From NCBI GenBank assembly GCA_025210515.1, contig JAOARM010000050.1:91675-155674 (forward strand): DNA of 64,000 nt. Direction: 5' to 3'. Below, one piece after another: positions 45,017 through 54,307 of this stretch. Position numbers and translations under genes: made by a program. The stretch's first letter is position 1. Every line of letters begins with the position of its first letter. The notes below the pieces were generated by a model that was not told where the DNA came from, ran no database searches, and was given only the letters and a program-made list of their open reading frames with translations. Origin of the DNA: Vallitalea sp. Lineage in GTDB: Bacteria; Bacillota; Clostridia; Lachnospirales; Vallitaleaceae.

Positions 45017-46006
45017 ATGAAGAATAAATTACAAATTCTTATTGAACAATTGAAAAATGCTGGAAGAGTTTATATTCAACCTCATGATATTCCAGACCCA
45101 GACGCTATAGCTTGTAGTTATGCTTTGAAATTCCTATTGGATATTAATAATATAAAAGCTAAAATTATTCATGTCCAAACAATAGAAAAAGCTAATTCAA
45201 AAAAAATGATAGAACTATTTGACATTAAAATGTATGTGAAAAATGAGATGAGGTATAACGAAGATGATTATGTTATTCTTGTTGATACTCAATTAGGCAA
45301 TTCTAATATAACCAATTTAATTAAACAAAATATAATGGTTATTGATCATCATGAAATTATTAATGAAAATAATAATTATATATATGAAGATATACGTTCT
45401 AATGTTGGAGCTTGTTCCTCTATTATTACTGAATATTTTTTGAATAATAAAATTGACTTAACTAAAAATGTTGCTACTGCTCTATTATATGGAATAATGA
45501 TGGATACAGATAATTTGACTAGATGCGTAAGTGATCTTGATATTAAAATGTTTTATTATCTATACAATCAAGCTAATATAAGTAGTATCAAATCCCTTAA
45601 ACTAAATCAAATTGTTAAGTCCGATTTAATAGCTTATGCTAAAGCACTAAATAATGTTGAGATATATGGATATTTGGGATTTGTTCATATAGAAAATTGT
45701 AATGATTCTCTTCTTGGTACTATTAGTGATATGGTTAATACTATAGAAGGTGTTTTAATAGTAATAGCTTATGCAAAACGTGAAGATGGTGTTAAATTCT
45801 CTATAAGAAGTGGTACATCAAAAGTTAAGGCTAACAATCTGATGCGTTATATTATGAATAATATAGGTGTTGGAGGAGGTCATGATGAAATGGCAGGAGG
45901 ATTTATGTCTGCTGATAATATGAAATTTTTTACTAACAAACAACTAGATACTTACATTAGACATAGAGCTATTAGTTATGTTGAAAGCAAAGATGCAAAG
46001 TTATAA
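45017..46006 (+). CDS. DHH/DHHA1-family phosphoesterase (NrnA-like)
   Basis: The 329-residue protein carries an N-terminal DHH domain (PHDIPDPDAIA, ILVDTQ, VIDHHEI) and a C-terminal DHHA1 domain (GVGGGHDEMAGGF), the layout of NrnA oligoribonuclease/pAp phosphatase. It differs in the first motif, where the usual DHHxPDxD block reads HDIPDPDA, and in the second Asp block (VDTQ). Activity on nanoRNA or cyclic dinucleotide products is likely but not certain. It starts 7 bases after the protease gene, so the two may be co-transcribed. Confidence 0.85.
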   Translation: MKNKLQILIEQLKNAGRVYIQPHDIPDPDAIACSYALKFLLDINNIKAKIIHVQTIEKANSKKMIELFDIKMYVKNEMRYNEDDYVILVDTQLGNSNITNLIKQNIMVIDHHEIINENNNYIYEDIRSNVGACSSIITEYFLNNKIDLTKNVATALLYGIMMDTDNLTRCVSDLDIKMFYYLYNQANISSIKSLKLNQIVKSDLIAYAKALNNVEIYGYLGFVHIENCNDSLLGTISDMVNTIEGVLIVIAYAKREDGVKFSIRSGTSKVKANNLMRYIMNNIGVGGGHDEMAGGFMSADNMKFFTNKQLDTYIRHRAISYVESKDAKL

Positions 46007-46059
46007 TATAATTAATAAATTGCACAAAAGCTAAATTAATTTAAGGATGGGTGTTATCT

Positions 46060-46983
46060 ATGAAAGAAAAAACGTATAAAATTGACGGATTAGATGAACA
46101 TAAGATCTTTGTAGCTAGTTGGATGCCAGAAAATAATAATGAACTAAAAGGTATTATACAAATAGTTCATGGAATGGCAGAACATTGTCTTAGATATAGA
46201 CATTTCGCTGATTATTTGACAAGTAAAGGATATGGAGTATATGCTCATGATCACAGAGGACATGGTCAGAGTTTAGACAATGAAAATGATTTAGGCTTTT
46301 TTCATGAAAGTAATGGATGGGATATAGTTATTGACGAAGTACATATTGTAACTGAATTTATTAAAAAAGAAAATCTTAATAGTGATATTTTCATTTTTGG
46401 GCATAGTATGGGATCAATCGTTACGAGAGGATATATTCAAAAATATGGTGATGATGTAAAATGTGCTATTATAAGCGGAACAAGTGCAACAAAAGGTGCG
46501 ATGGGATATGCTGGAATAGGTTTAGCTAAGTTGATATGTTTATTAAGAGGAAAAAGACATAGAGGTAAATTATTAACTAATCTTAGTTTTGGTAGTTTTA
46601 ATAAAAAGTTTAAGCCAACAGAGACAGACAATGATTGGTTAAGTAGAGATAGAGAACAAGTTGCTATATATAATCAAGATGATAAATGCGGTTTTTTATG
46701 TAGTGCAGGGTTTTACGTTGACTTACTTCACGGACTTAATAAAGTATCTAAGAAAAGTAATATCACAAAGACTCCAAAATCACTGCCTATATATTTTATA
46801 TCTGGTGACAACGATCCAGTTGGGGATATGGGTAAAGGAATTAGAAAAATCTGTGGATTATATTCTGATTTAGGATATAACGTGAAGATTAAATTATATG
46901 AAGGTTCAAGACATGAAATAATAAATGAAATTAACAAAGACGAAGTATATGAAGATATATTTAATTATGTAAGTGGGTTATAG
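46060..46983 (+). CDS. Alpha/beta hydrolase, lysophospholipase/monoacylglycerol lipase type
   Basis: About 307 residues with the serine-hydrolase pattern: oxyanion HGMAEH, YAHDHRGHGQS, nucleophile elbow GHSMGS, acid SGDNDPVGD and the final histidine in GSRHEII. This matches the Hydrolase_4 group (monoglyceride lipase, lysophospholipase L2). It has no signal peptide, so it should act in the cytoplasm. A GTG at 46051 is in frame, but the ATG at 46060 is a better distance from AAGGATGGG. Confidence 0.88.
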   Translation: MKEKTYKIDGLDEHKIFVASWMPENNNELKGIIQIVHGMAEHCLRYRHFADYLTSKGYGVYAHDHRGHGQSLDNENDLGFFHESNGWDIVIDEVHIVTEFIKKENLNSDIFIFGHSMGSIVTRGYIQKYGDDVKCAIISGTSATKGAMGYAGIGLAKLICLLRGKRHRGKLLTNLSFGSFNKKFKPTETDNDWLSRDREQVAIYNQDDKCGFLCSAGFYVDLLHGLNKVSKKSNITKTPKSLPIYFISGDNDPVGDMGKGIRKICGLYSDLGYNVKIKLYEGSRHEIINEINKDEVYEDIFNYVSGL

Positions 46984-47024
46984 ATAAATAACTTATGTTT
47001 TATTAATATTATCTTATAATATAA

Positions 47025-47082
47025 GGGGCTGTGTATAATACATTTTGTATCTTAATATATTAAGTGTATTATACACAGCCCC
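47025..47082. terminator. Long bidirectional terminator of the GGGGCTGT family
   Basis: GGGGCTGTGTATAATACATT (47025-47044) and AGTGTATTATACACAGCCCC (47063-47082) form a stem matching at 18 of 20 positions between convergent genes. The arms resemble the terminal repeats of the element at 36780-36963. Confidence 0.8.
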
Positions 47083-47119
47083 CTAATTTAATAAATGATT
47101 ATATATAAATCTTAATTAA

Positions 47120-48022
47120 TTACTTGATAAATTTATCTGTAGTAATATCTTTATAGATATATTCATTTTCAGTCAATTCTTTTTCTATCATCCAATTGTT
47201 AACAAGAGTAAGCTCGTTTTCATCTGGTAAATAAGCATGTTTATATTGTGGTAATGGTAATGTATCTTTTGTAGGAGCAGGGAAATTACCTTTTTCCATA
47301 ACAATATCTATGTATTCTTCTTTGTCTGTAGTATTAATATAATCTACAGCTTCATTGTACCCTTCATAAAATTTAGATAAAAGATTTGATTTATTATTAG
47401 TTGCCTCTTTTGTAAATATCATTACAGCAGGATTAGTACCAAGTTCTTCACTTGTGGTTGAATAGACACCACCATTTAATAAACAAGCTGTAGCAAGAGG
47501 TTCAGGAAGAGTTGCCATGTTCACTTGATTATTTTGAAGCATTTCAAGTCTTGTAGGCATTTTAGGAATAGCTACTTTTTCTAGATTAATATTATTTTTC
47601 TCCATATAAATATCAGTTAAGTATTCAATTATTGTATTAGTTGAAATAGCAATAGTTTTTGTTGATGAAGAACTACTTAACTTAGGGCTAGTAACAATAG
47701 CGAAGCTTCCCTGTGTTGCAGAAGTTACTAGAACATCGAAATTATTATCTTTTAAGAAAATTACAGATAATAGATCAGATGCTGTACCATCTATATTCCC
47801 TGTTTGAAGAGCAGTATCTCTATCAACAGCACTTTTAAAAAATTCTAGATTAATATTTTCATCAAGATATCCTTTTTCTTTGGCAAGAATAATAGGAATA
47901 CTATCAAGATTAGGTAGAAGACCTATTGTTAATGAAGTTGCTTCTTTTTTACTACATCCACTCATTATGAGCATTAAGCAAATCGTTAATATTGTAACTA
48001 TACCATATAATGTCTTTTTCAT
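47120..48022 (-). CDS. ABC transporter substrate-binding lipoprotein (NMT1/SsuA-like)
   Basis: The 300-residue protein has a lipoprotein signal ending in the lipobox MSGC (Cys near 23) and the NMT1/SsuA fold (TIGLLPNLDSIPIILAKEKGYLDE, NIDGTASDLLSVI, LPEPLATACLLNGG). This fold binds nitrate, sulfonates, thiamine precursors, riboflavin or small aromatics. It has no transporter gene beside it on its strand, but a matching ATPase and permease lie 6 kb away at 54308-55806 on the other strand. It is divergent from ndh2. Its ligand cannot be read from the sequence. Confidence 0.85.
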   Translation of the reverse strand: MKKTLYGIVTILTICLMLIMSGCSKKEATSLTIGLLPNLDSIPIILAKEKGYLDENINLEFFKSAVDRDTALQTGNIDGTASDLLSVIFLKDNNFDVLVTSATQGSFAIVTSPKLSSSSSTKTIAISTNTIIEYLTDIYMEKNNINLEKVAIPKMPTRLEMLQNNQVNMATLPEPLATACLLNGGVYSTTSEELGTNPAVMIFTKEATNNKSNLLSKFYEGYNEAVDYINTTDKEEYIDIVMEKGNFPAPTKDTLPLPQYKHAYLPDENELTLVNNWMIEKELTENEYIYKDITTDKFIK

Positions 48023-48202
48023 AATAACATCCTTTCATAATACATGTAATGCATATTAAATTATACTACTTATGGAAATATGTCAAGATTATTTAAGCTT
48101 TACAAAAGTTACAAAATGTGCAAAACTCTATATGAACTATTTATGTATGATATACTGTATCAAAGACTTTGACAAATATTTATCTTGCAAGGAGGACGAC
48201 AA

Positions 48203-50089
48203 GTGAAGAAGAAAGTTGTAATCTTAGGAGCTGGATATGCAGGTATTCATGCAGGGAAGATGCTTCATAAGAAATTTAAAAAAGATGATTCAGTAGAAAT
48301 AACATTAATTGATAGAAAGCCTTATCATACTTTAATGACTGAACTTCATGAGGTAGCAGGACATAGAACGAACGAAGATGCAATAAGGGTAGATATTAAA
48401 AAAATATTTGCTAAGAGAAAAGTTGACTTTGTTCAAGCAGATATCTCAAATATTGATTTTGACAAGCAATGTCTAGAATCAGATAATGGTGAGAAATATG
48501 ATTATGATTATCTAGTAATAGGAGCAGGTAGTGAGCCATGTTATTATGGAATCGATGGTGTACAAGAGAATTCATTAACACTATGGTCATATGAAGATGC
48601 TATTAAAATTCGTCAACATATACTTAATATGTTTAGACAAGCAGAAAAAGAAACTAATGAAAAGAAACGAAGAGATATGTTAACTTTTGTAGTTGCTGGT
48701 GCAGGATTTACAGGAGTTGAAATGGTTGGAGAGCTTGCAGAATGGACGAAAAAGTTATGTAAAGACTATAGAGTTTCTGAAAGTGAAGTAAGTGTATATA
48801 TAGTAGATGCTTTACCAAAAATATTACCAATGTTACCAGAAAAGCTAATCGCAAAATCTACAAGAAGACTTGAGAAGATGGGCGTTAATATTATATTAAA
48901 TAGCCCTATTGGAAAAGTAGACAAGACTTTTGCACAAGTAGGTGACAAAAAGATTGATACATATACTGTTATATGGACAGCTGGTGTAATGGGATGTTCA
49001 TTTTCTAATAAACTTGGACTTACTATGGGTAAAAAAGGTAGAGTACAAGTTAATGAGTATATGCAGTCAGTAGATTATAATAATGTTTATCTTATTGGAG
49101 ATAATGCATATTTTGAAGAAAATGAAAGACCAGTTCCACAAATAGTTGAAGCAGCTCATCAAACAGCAGATACAGCAGTTAATAATATTCATGCAGATAT
49201 TACTGGAAAAGAAAAAGAAAAATTCCAATCTAATATTAGAGGATTTATGGTATCTATTGGTTCAAGATATGCAGTTGCTAATTTAGGTGCTAAGAAACCA
49301 GTAGCAATGTCAGGATTTATTGCAATGTTAATGAAACATCTAATTAACATGATGTATTTATTTAAAGTTGCTGGTGTTAATAGAACATTTTCATATATGC
49401 TTCATGAATTTTTCCACGTAAAAGATAGAAGAAGTTTTGTTGGGGGACATTTTTCCAAATCATCTCCTAATTTCTTCTTAATTCCTTTTAGAATATATCT
49501 TGGAGTAATGTGGATAATAGAAGGTATTCATAAAATAGATGAAGGTTGGTTAAAAGAAGCTAAGATGTTTGCATCTGATGCAGTTTCTGGTGCTAGTGCT
49601 GTAGTTGAATCAGTTGCGACAAAAGCTAATGAAGTTGCTGATGCAGTTTCATCAGCATCAACAGTTACTGAGGTGGCTACAGAAGCGGTTACAACAGCAT
49701 CATCTGTAGCAACAGAACAAGTTAGTCAATATGGAGAACCATTGATTAAAGAAGTTCCGGGTTTTATGCAGTGGATTATAGATAATATAGTTGCACCTAA
49801 TGCAGTAGCTTTTCAAACTGTTATGGTTGTTACAGAAATTATATTAGGTATTTGTTTAATTGCTGGTTTATTTACATTTATATGGTCTATTATAAGTGTA
49901 GGTATGACTGTTGGAATTACATTAACAGGTATGGCTGATGCTACGATATTATGGTATTTCTTCGGTGGAATTGCTTTAATAGGTGGTTCGGGTTCTACAC
50001 TTGGTCTTGATTATTATGTTTTACCATGGTTAAAGAAAAAGTGGAAAAATATTGGAATTGTGAAAAAGTCTTATTTGTATTTTGATTAA
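48203..50089 (+). CDS. ndh2: Type II NADH dehydrogenase with extra C-terminal membrane domain (EET type)
   Basis: GTG 48203, seven bases after AAGGAGG, gives 628 residues; an in-frame TTG at 48185 lies upstream of that site. Residues 1 to about 400 are a standard NDH-2 with FAD-binding GAGYAG at 8-13 and NADH-binding AGAGFTG near 160. The extra 230 residues carry a DoxX-like membrane domain with about four helices, split by an Ala/Ser/Val/Thr-rich linker. Ordinary NDH-2 has only about 400 residues. A longer form with C-terminal helices is the known mark of Ndh2 in flavin-based extracellular electron transfer (Listeria). It would pass electrons from NADH to a demethylmenaquinone pool. Confidence 0.9.
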   Translation: MKKKVVILGAGYAGIHAGKMLHKKFKKDDSVEITLIDRKPYHTLMTELHEVAGHRTNEDAIRVDIKKIFAKRKVDFVQADISNIDFDKQCLESDNGEKYDYDYLVIGAGSEPCYYGIDGVQENSLTLWSYEDAIKIRQHILNMFRQAEKETNEKKRRDMLTFVVAGAGFTGVEMVGELAEWTKKLCKDYRVSESEVSVYIVDALPKILPMLPEKLIAKSTRRLEKMGVNIILNSPIGKVDKTFAQVGDKKIDTYTVIWTAGVMGCSFSNKLGLTMGKKGRVQVNEYMQSVDYNNVYLIGDNAYFEENERPVPQIVEAAHQTADTAVNNIHADITGKEKEKFQSNIRGFMVSIGSRYAVANLGAKKPVAMSGFIAMLMKHLINMMYLFKVAGVNRTFSYMLHEFFHVKDRRSFVGGHFSKSSPNFFLIPFRIYLGVMWIIEGIHKIDEGWLKEAKMFASDAVSGASAVVESVATKANEVADAVSSASTVTEVATEAVTTASSVATEQVSQYGEPLIKEVPGFMQWIIDNIVAPNAVAFQTVMVVTEIILGICLIAGLFTFIWSIISVGMTVGITLTGMADATILWYFFGGIALIGGSGSTLGLDYYVLPWLKKKWKNIGIVKKSYLYFD

Positions 50090-50138
50090 TTATCAGTTTA
50101 TAAAATTTCTTCTTATATTGAATTAAAAGCTGATATAC

Positions 50139-50176
50139 AAGGAAAGTAAAGGATATTATTGCCTTTGCTTTCTTTT
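50139..50176 (+). terminator. Rho-independent terminator of ndh2
   Basis: A stem of 12-13 bp with one bulge and one G-T pair, and a TCTTTT tail, lies 50 bases behind the stop codon. Confidence 0.65.
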
Positions 50177-50259
50177 ACGTTAAGAGATAGATTATAAAAA
50201 CATATATTATTATTCTTTATTTGATATTATATAATATAAGGTTAAATTAATGACTTTTT

Positions 50260-50288
50260 TTGATAGGTTTTGACTTATATGATACAAT
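50260..50288 (+). promoter_or_regulatory. Promoter of the eetA operon
   Basis: TTGATA (50260-50265) and TACAAT (50283-50288), 17 bases apart, each one mismatch from consensus, lie 112 bases before eetA. Confidence 0.6.
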
Positions 50289-50397
50289 GGTAAAAGTAAT
50301 TGGATTTATCATTAAAATAAAAGGAAAACTAAGATAATTGACGAATATAATCAAGTAATCTTAGTTAATATTAACATCTAATGAAAGGACAAGAATA

Positions 50398-50772
50398 ATG
50401 AAGAAAAACGATATTAAAATAATAGGAGCCGTACTTGTGATTGCTTTATTATTTTTTCTATTTAACAAATATAAAGTAAGCAAATTGGATACTGATAATT
50501 TATATATAGTTATTAATGTTGATGGAACAGTATATGAAAAAGTAAGTGTTGATGAAGAACAAGAAATAGAAGTGAAAACTGATTTTGGAACAAATATAGT
50601 TAAAGTTCACGATCATGGAGTGGAAATGACACATGCTAATTGTCCAGATCAAATTTGTGTTAAAACAGGATTTGTTACAGAGTCAGATGTTCCTATTGTC
50701 TGTTTACCTAATAGAGTATATGTAGAGATTGTTGATGATTCGGAGGACGAAATAGATGCCATATCAGAATAA
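50398..50772 (+). CDS. eetA: EetA-like membrane protein with NusG domain II
   Basis: The 124-residue protein has one N-terminal membrane helix (IKIIGAVLVIALLFFLFNKY) and an external NusG-II-like beta domain with the characteristic TEHANCPDQICVKTG-type block (here HANCPDQICVKTG) and VCLPNRVYVEI. This is the family of EetA, a membrane part of the Listeria extracellular electron transfer chain. Its last 17 bases overlap the start of the next gene, which encodes EetB, the same gene pair as in Listeria. Confidence 0.85.
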   Translation: MKKNDIKIIGAVLVIALLFFLFNKYKVSKLDTDNLYIVINVDGTVYEKVSVDEEQEIEVKTDFGTNIVKVHDHGVEMTHANCPDQICVKTGFVTESDVPIVCLPNRVYVEIVDDSEDEIDAISE

Positions 50773-51286
50773 AATTACTAAATTAAGTAAAGTACAGAAG
50801 ATGGTGTTTATATCAATGCTAATAGCATTTGCATTAGTGTTAAGCTATATTGAACGTGCAATTGGTGCTATATCTCCTGTACCGGGTGTAAAACTTGGTT
50901 TAGCCAATATAATAACTTTAACTAGTCTATACTTTTTATTTTTTCACGAAGCATTGTTACTAGTTATTTTACGAGTAACTTTAAATTGCTTTTTTACAGG
51001 TTCTTTTTTATCTTTTTGGTATAGTATGTCTGGAGGACTTTTAAGTTTTTTTGTAATGTTTTTATTAATTACTTTTAGTAGGCAGAAAATAAGTACTATA
51101 GGGGTTAGTGTAACAGGTGGAGTATTTCATAATATTGGACAACTGATAGTTGTTGCTATTATGACAGAAAACATTAACGTAGCAATTGCATATTTTCCTG
51201 TGTTAGCTATTTCTGGAGTTATTACAGGAATTCTTATAGGAACAACGGTAAGTTATTTATTAAATTATTTAAGAAAAGTATTCTAA
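50756..51286 (+). CDS. eetB: EetB-like membrane protein (Gx transporter / HepA-like family)
   Basis: A 176-residue protein with five or six membrane helices and the family pattern VKLGLANIITLTSLYFL, FFTGSFLSFWYSMSGGLLS and TGGVFHNIGQL. It is often annotated as heptaprenyl diphosphate synthase component I or Gx transporter. In electron-transfer loci it is EetB. The start (ATG 50756) lies inside eetA with GGAGG upstream, so translation is coupled. Confidence 0.88.
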   Translation: MPYQNKITKLSKVQKMVFISMLIAFALVLSYIERAIGAISPVPGVKLGLANIITLTSLYFLFFHEALLLVILRVTLNCFFTGSFLSFWYSMSGGLLSFFVMFLLITFSRQKISTIGVSVTGGVFHNIGQLIVVAIMTENINVAIAYFPVLAISGVITGILIGTTVSYLLNYLRKVF

Positions 51287-51348
51287 ATATAGCAACTATA
51301 AGTTAATTACATAGTATTATTAATATTTATTGAAAGGATTAATGTAAT

Positions 51349-52800
51349 ATGGCATATAAAGATTTACAGCATTTTGTACAAGATTTAGATAAAAAACAGT
51401 TACTTAATAAAATTGATGTTTTAGTAGATAGTGAATTAGAAATTACAGAAATTGCAGATATAGTTTCTAAAAATAATGGTAATGCATTGTTATTTACTAA
51501 TGTAAAAAACTCAGATTATCCTGTATTAATTAATGCAGTTGGTTCATATGAAAGAATTAATATGGCATTTGAAGTTGATAATTTAGATGATATTGCCCAG
51601 GAAATTAGCGAGTTAATTAATATGGGTAATTATCTTAATATTATAAGTCAGATAAAATCAATACCAAGACTTACGAGAATGGTACACGTGTTTCCAAAAA
51701 AAGTAAGAAAAGCGAAATGTCAAGAAGTCATTGAAGAGCCAGATTTGGATAAATTACCTATACTAAAATGTTGGCCCCAAGATGGTGGAAGATATATAAC
51801 ACTACCGTTAGTTATAACTAAAGACCCAGAAACAGGTCAACAGAATATGGGAATGTATAGACTTCAAGTATATGACAAGAAAACTACAGGAATGCATTGG
51901 CATCTACATAAAGATGGAAGAGAAATATATAAGAAATACAGAGAATTAGGTAAGAAAAGAATGCCTGTTTCTGTAGCTCTTGGATGTGATCCTGCTATAA
52001 TGTATTCAGCAACAGCACCGCTACCTAAGATGATTGATGAAATGATGTTTGCAGGATTTTTAAGAAAAGACGCAGTAAACATTGTTAAATCTATAACAAA
52101 TGATATATATGTGCCAGCAAATGCTGAGTTTATATTAGAAGGATATGTTGATTTGGACGAGATGAGACTTGAAGGCCCTTTTGGAGATCATACAGGTTAT
52201 TATTCATTAGAAGATATGTATCCAGTATTTCATATTGAAAAGATTACAAGGAAAAAAGAACCCATATATCCAACAACTATTGTAGGTAAACCACCTATGG
52301 AAGATTGTTATATTGCAAAGGCAACTGAAAGATTTTTCTTACCTTTATTGAAGTTAGTTATTCCAGAGATAGTGGATTATAATTTCCCTCTCGAAGGAGT
52401 TTTTCATAATTGTGTTATAGTTTCAATTAAAAAATCATATCCAAAACATGCTCACAAAATCATGAATTCACTATGGGGTATGGGACAGATGATGTACACT
52501 AAGATGTTAATTATCGTTGATGAGAATATCGATCCACATGATTTGTCTACAGTAGCTTGGAAAGTATTTAATAATATTGATCCAAAACGAGATTTAGTTA
52601 TTAACGAAGGGCCACTTGATGCTCTTGATCATTCATCAAATACACCTTTATATGGTCATAGATTAGGTGTAGATGCAACTAAAAAGCTTAAAAGTGAAGG
52701 ATATGATAGAAACTGGCCAGATGATATAGAGATGAGTCAAGAAGTAAAAGATTTAGTAGATAATAAATGGAAAAGCTATGGAATAGATTTTAAGAATTAA
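51349..52800 (+). CDS. UbiD-family decarboxylase (menaquinone pathway, MqnL-like)
   Basis: A 483-residue prenyl-FMN-dependent decarboxylase with UbiD marks: CWPQDGGRYITLPLV, NMGMYRLQVYDKKTTGMHWHLHK, and the catalytic region EGPFGDHTGYYS. With UbiA and UbiX neighbours it fits the late steps of the futalosine route, where MqnP prenylates dihydroxy-6-naphthoate, and MqnL with MqnM decarboxylates the product to demethylmenaquinone. The early genes (mqnA-D) are not in the window. It follows eetB by 62 bases on the same strand. Confidence 0.88.
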   Translation: MAYKDLQHFVQDLDKKQLLNKIDVLVDSELEITEIADIVSKNNGNALLFTNVKNSDYPVLINAVGSYERINMAFEVDNLDDIAQEISELINMGNYLNIISQIKSIPRLTRMVHVFPKKVRKAKCQEVIEEPDLDKLPILKCWPQDGGRYITLPLVITKDPETGQQNMGMYRLQVYDKKTTGMHWHLHKDGREIYKKYRELGKKRMPVSVALGCDPAIMYSATAPLPKMIDEMMFAGFLRKDAVNIVKSITNDIYVPANAEFILEGYVDLDEMRLEGPFGDHTGYYSLEDMYPVFHIEKITRKKEPIYPTTIVGKPPMEDCYIAKATERFFLPLLKLVIPEIVDYNFPLEGVFHNCVIVSIKKSYPKHAHKIMNSLWGMGQMMYTKMLIIVDENIDPHDLSTVAWKVFNNIDPKRDLVINEGPLDALDHSSNTPLYGHRLGVDATKKLKSEGYDRNWPDDIEMSQEVKDLVDNKWKSYGIDFKN

Positions 52801-52818
52801 TAGATAGGAAGATGAAAT

Positions 52819-53676
52819 ATGGTAATTTTTGAAAGGTTAAAAACTTATGGAGAATTAGTAATGTTTTCACATACGTTATTTTCATTACCTTTTGCTTTAA
52901 TATCAATGATATGGGCTGCTAATGGGCTTCCTGATAAGTTTACTATATTATGGATATTAATTGCTCTTATTGCTGGAAGAAATGGAGCAAATGCATTAAA
53001 TAGATGGGTAGATAAAGATATTGATAAAAAAAATCCAAGAACTGCTATGAGACATTTACCACAGAAAAAAGTAAAGAGTATTGAAGTATTAGTATTAACT
53101 TTATTTTGTTATATAGTATTTGTAATTGCTGCATATAAACTTAATGAGTTATGTTTCATGCTGTCTCCTATTGCGCTTATATTGTTTACAGTATATTCAT
53201 ATACTAAGAGGTTCACTTGGGCTTGCCATATAATATTAGGCTTTACGTGTGCAGGAGCACCAGTTGGAGCGTGGTTGGCAGTGACAGGAGAGTTTCATAT
53301 AATCCCAATAATATTAGGAGCAGTTGTATTATTATGGGTGGCTGGCTTTGATATTATATACGGAACGCAAGATATTAATTTTGATAGAGACAATGGACTT
53401 TATTCAATACCTTCAAAATTTGGCTTTAGAGGAGCTATATATATTGCAAGAATGTTTCATTTTGTAATGATGGTTTTATTACTCGGATTATATTTTTATA
53501 GAGGAATGGGTGCTTTTTTCTTAATAGGATGGTGTATTAGTTTTGTTTTATTATGTATAGAACATATAATAGTAGATCCTTCTAATAGATTTAAAATGAA
53601 TTTAGCTTCTTATAATATTAATCAAATTGTTAGTATGAATATCTTGCTTTTTACTATATTAGATTTTATAATCTAG
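52819..53676 (+). CDS. UbiA-family prenyltransferase (MqnP/DmkB-like)
   Basis: A 285-residue membrane protein with about eight helices and the two aspartate motifs of aromatic prenyltransferases: NRWVDKDIDKKNPRTA near 66 and YGTQDINFDRDNGLYSIP near 181. These bind prenyl diphosphate through Mg2+. It attaches the isoprenoid chain to the quinone head group. In Listeria the electron-transfer locus also carries a UbiA protein (DmkB) making a separate demethylmenaquinone. It sits between ubiD and ubiX. Confidence 0.88.
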   Translation: MVIFERLKTYGELVMFSHTLFSLPFALISMIWAANGLPDKFTILWILIALIAGRNGANALNRWVDKDIDKKNPRTAMRHLPQKKVKSIEVLVLTLFCYIVFVIAAYKLNELCFMLSPIALILFTVYSYTKRFTWACHIILGFTCAGAPVGAWLAVTGEFHIIPIILGAVVLLWVAGFDIIYGTQDINFDRDNGLYSIPSKFGFRGAIYIARMFHFVMMVLLLGLYFYRGMGAFFLIGWCISFVLLCIEHIIVDPSNRFKMNLASYNINQIVSMNILLFTILDFII

Positions 53677-53690
53677 ACTGGAAGTGAATT

Positions 53691-54260
53691 ATGGGAAAAT
53701 ATATTGTAGGAATAACTGGAGCTAGTGGTAGTATATATGCTATTAGATTAATTGAAGAATTAGTTAAGTTAGATAATGAAGTTTTCTTGATTATTACAGA
53801 GCAAGGAAAAAAAGTTGTTTCATATGAATTAGATAAAGATACCAAAAGCATATTATCTAATATGCCAAAAGAAAAAGTAATAATATGTGACGATAATGAC
53901 TTTTTTTCACCTGTTGCAAGTGGCTCTTATAAAGTTGATGGAATGGTAATTATTCCTTGTTCTATGGGAAGTCTAGCTAAAATATCTAATGGTATTAGTG
54001 ATAGCTTATTAACAAGATGTGCAGACGTAACTATAAAAGAAAATAGAAAATTTGTACTTGTGCCTAGGGAAACACCTCTTAGTCAAATACATCTTGAAAA
54101 TATGCTTAGATTAAGTAAAATTGGAGTTTCAATTGTACCCCCTATGCCAGAGTTTTATAGTAAACCAAGTAATATAGATGATATAGTAAATTCTACTGTT
54201 GGTAGGATACTTGATACGCTAGGGATAAATAATCATTTATATATGAAGTGGGGACTTTAA
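53691..54260 (+). CDS. ubiX: UbiX-family flavin prenyltransferase
   Basis: The 189-residue protein begins KYIVGITGASGSIYAIRLIEEL, the FMN-binding start of UbiX, and has VIIPCSMGSLAKISNG, RETPLSQIHLENMLRL and PPMPEFYSKPSNIDDIV. It makes the prenylated FMN cofactor needed by the UbiD enzyme encoded two genes upstream. The 15-base gap after ubiA implies co-transcription. Confidence 0.93.
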   Translation: MGKYIVGITGASGSIYAIRLIEELVKLDNEVFLIITEQGKKVVSYELDKDTKSILSNMPKEKVIICDDNDFFSPVASGSYKVDGMVIIPCSMGSLAKISNGISDSLLTRCADVTIKENRKFVLVPRETPLSQIHLENMLRLSKIGVSIVPPMPEFYSKPSNIDDIVNSTVGRILDTLGINNHLYMKWGL

Positions 54261-54307
54261 TAGTTTTTTATAACAAGATAATTAATTATTAGATAGGGAG
54301 TAGTTTT

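Larger units (their letters stand above)
50090..50397 (+). promoter_or_regulatory. Gap with ndh2 terminator and eetA promoter
   Basis: This 308-base gap holds a hairpin at 50139-50176 (AAGGAAAGTAAAGG with CCTTTGCTTTCTTTT), which would end the ndh2 transcript. A near-consensus promoter follows, TTGATA at 50260-50265 and TACAAT at 50283-50288 with a 17-base spacer. So ndh2 and the eetA-onward genes are probably separate units. Confidence 0.6.

Noticed and set aside
47120..48022. MqnA/MqnD futalosine enzyme instead of a binding protein
   Set aside because: Those enzymes share the binding-protein fold and would suit the quinone genes, but this protein has a clear lipobox and is exported.
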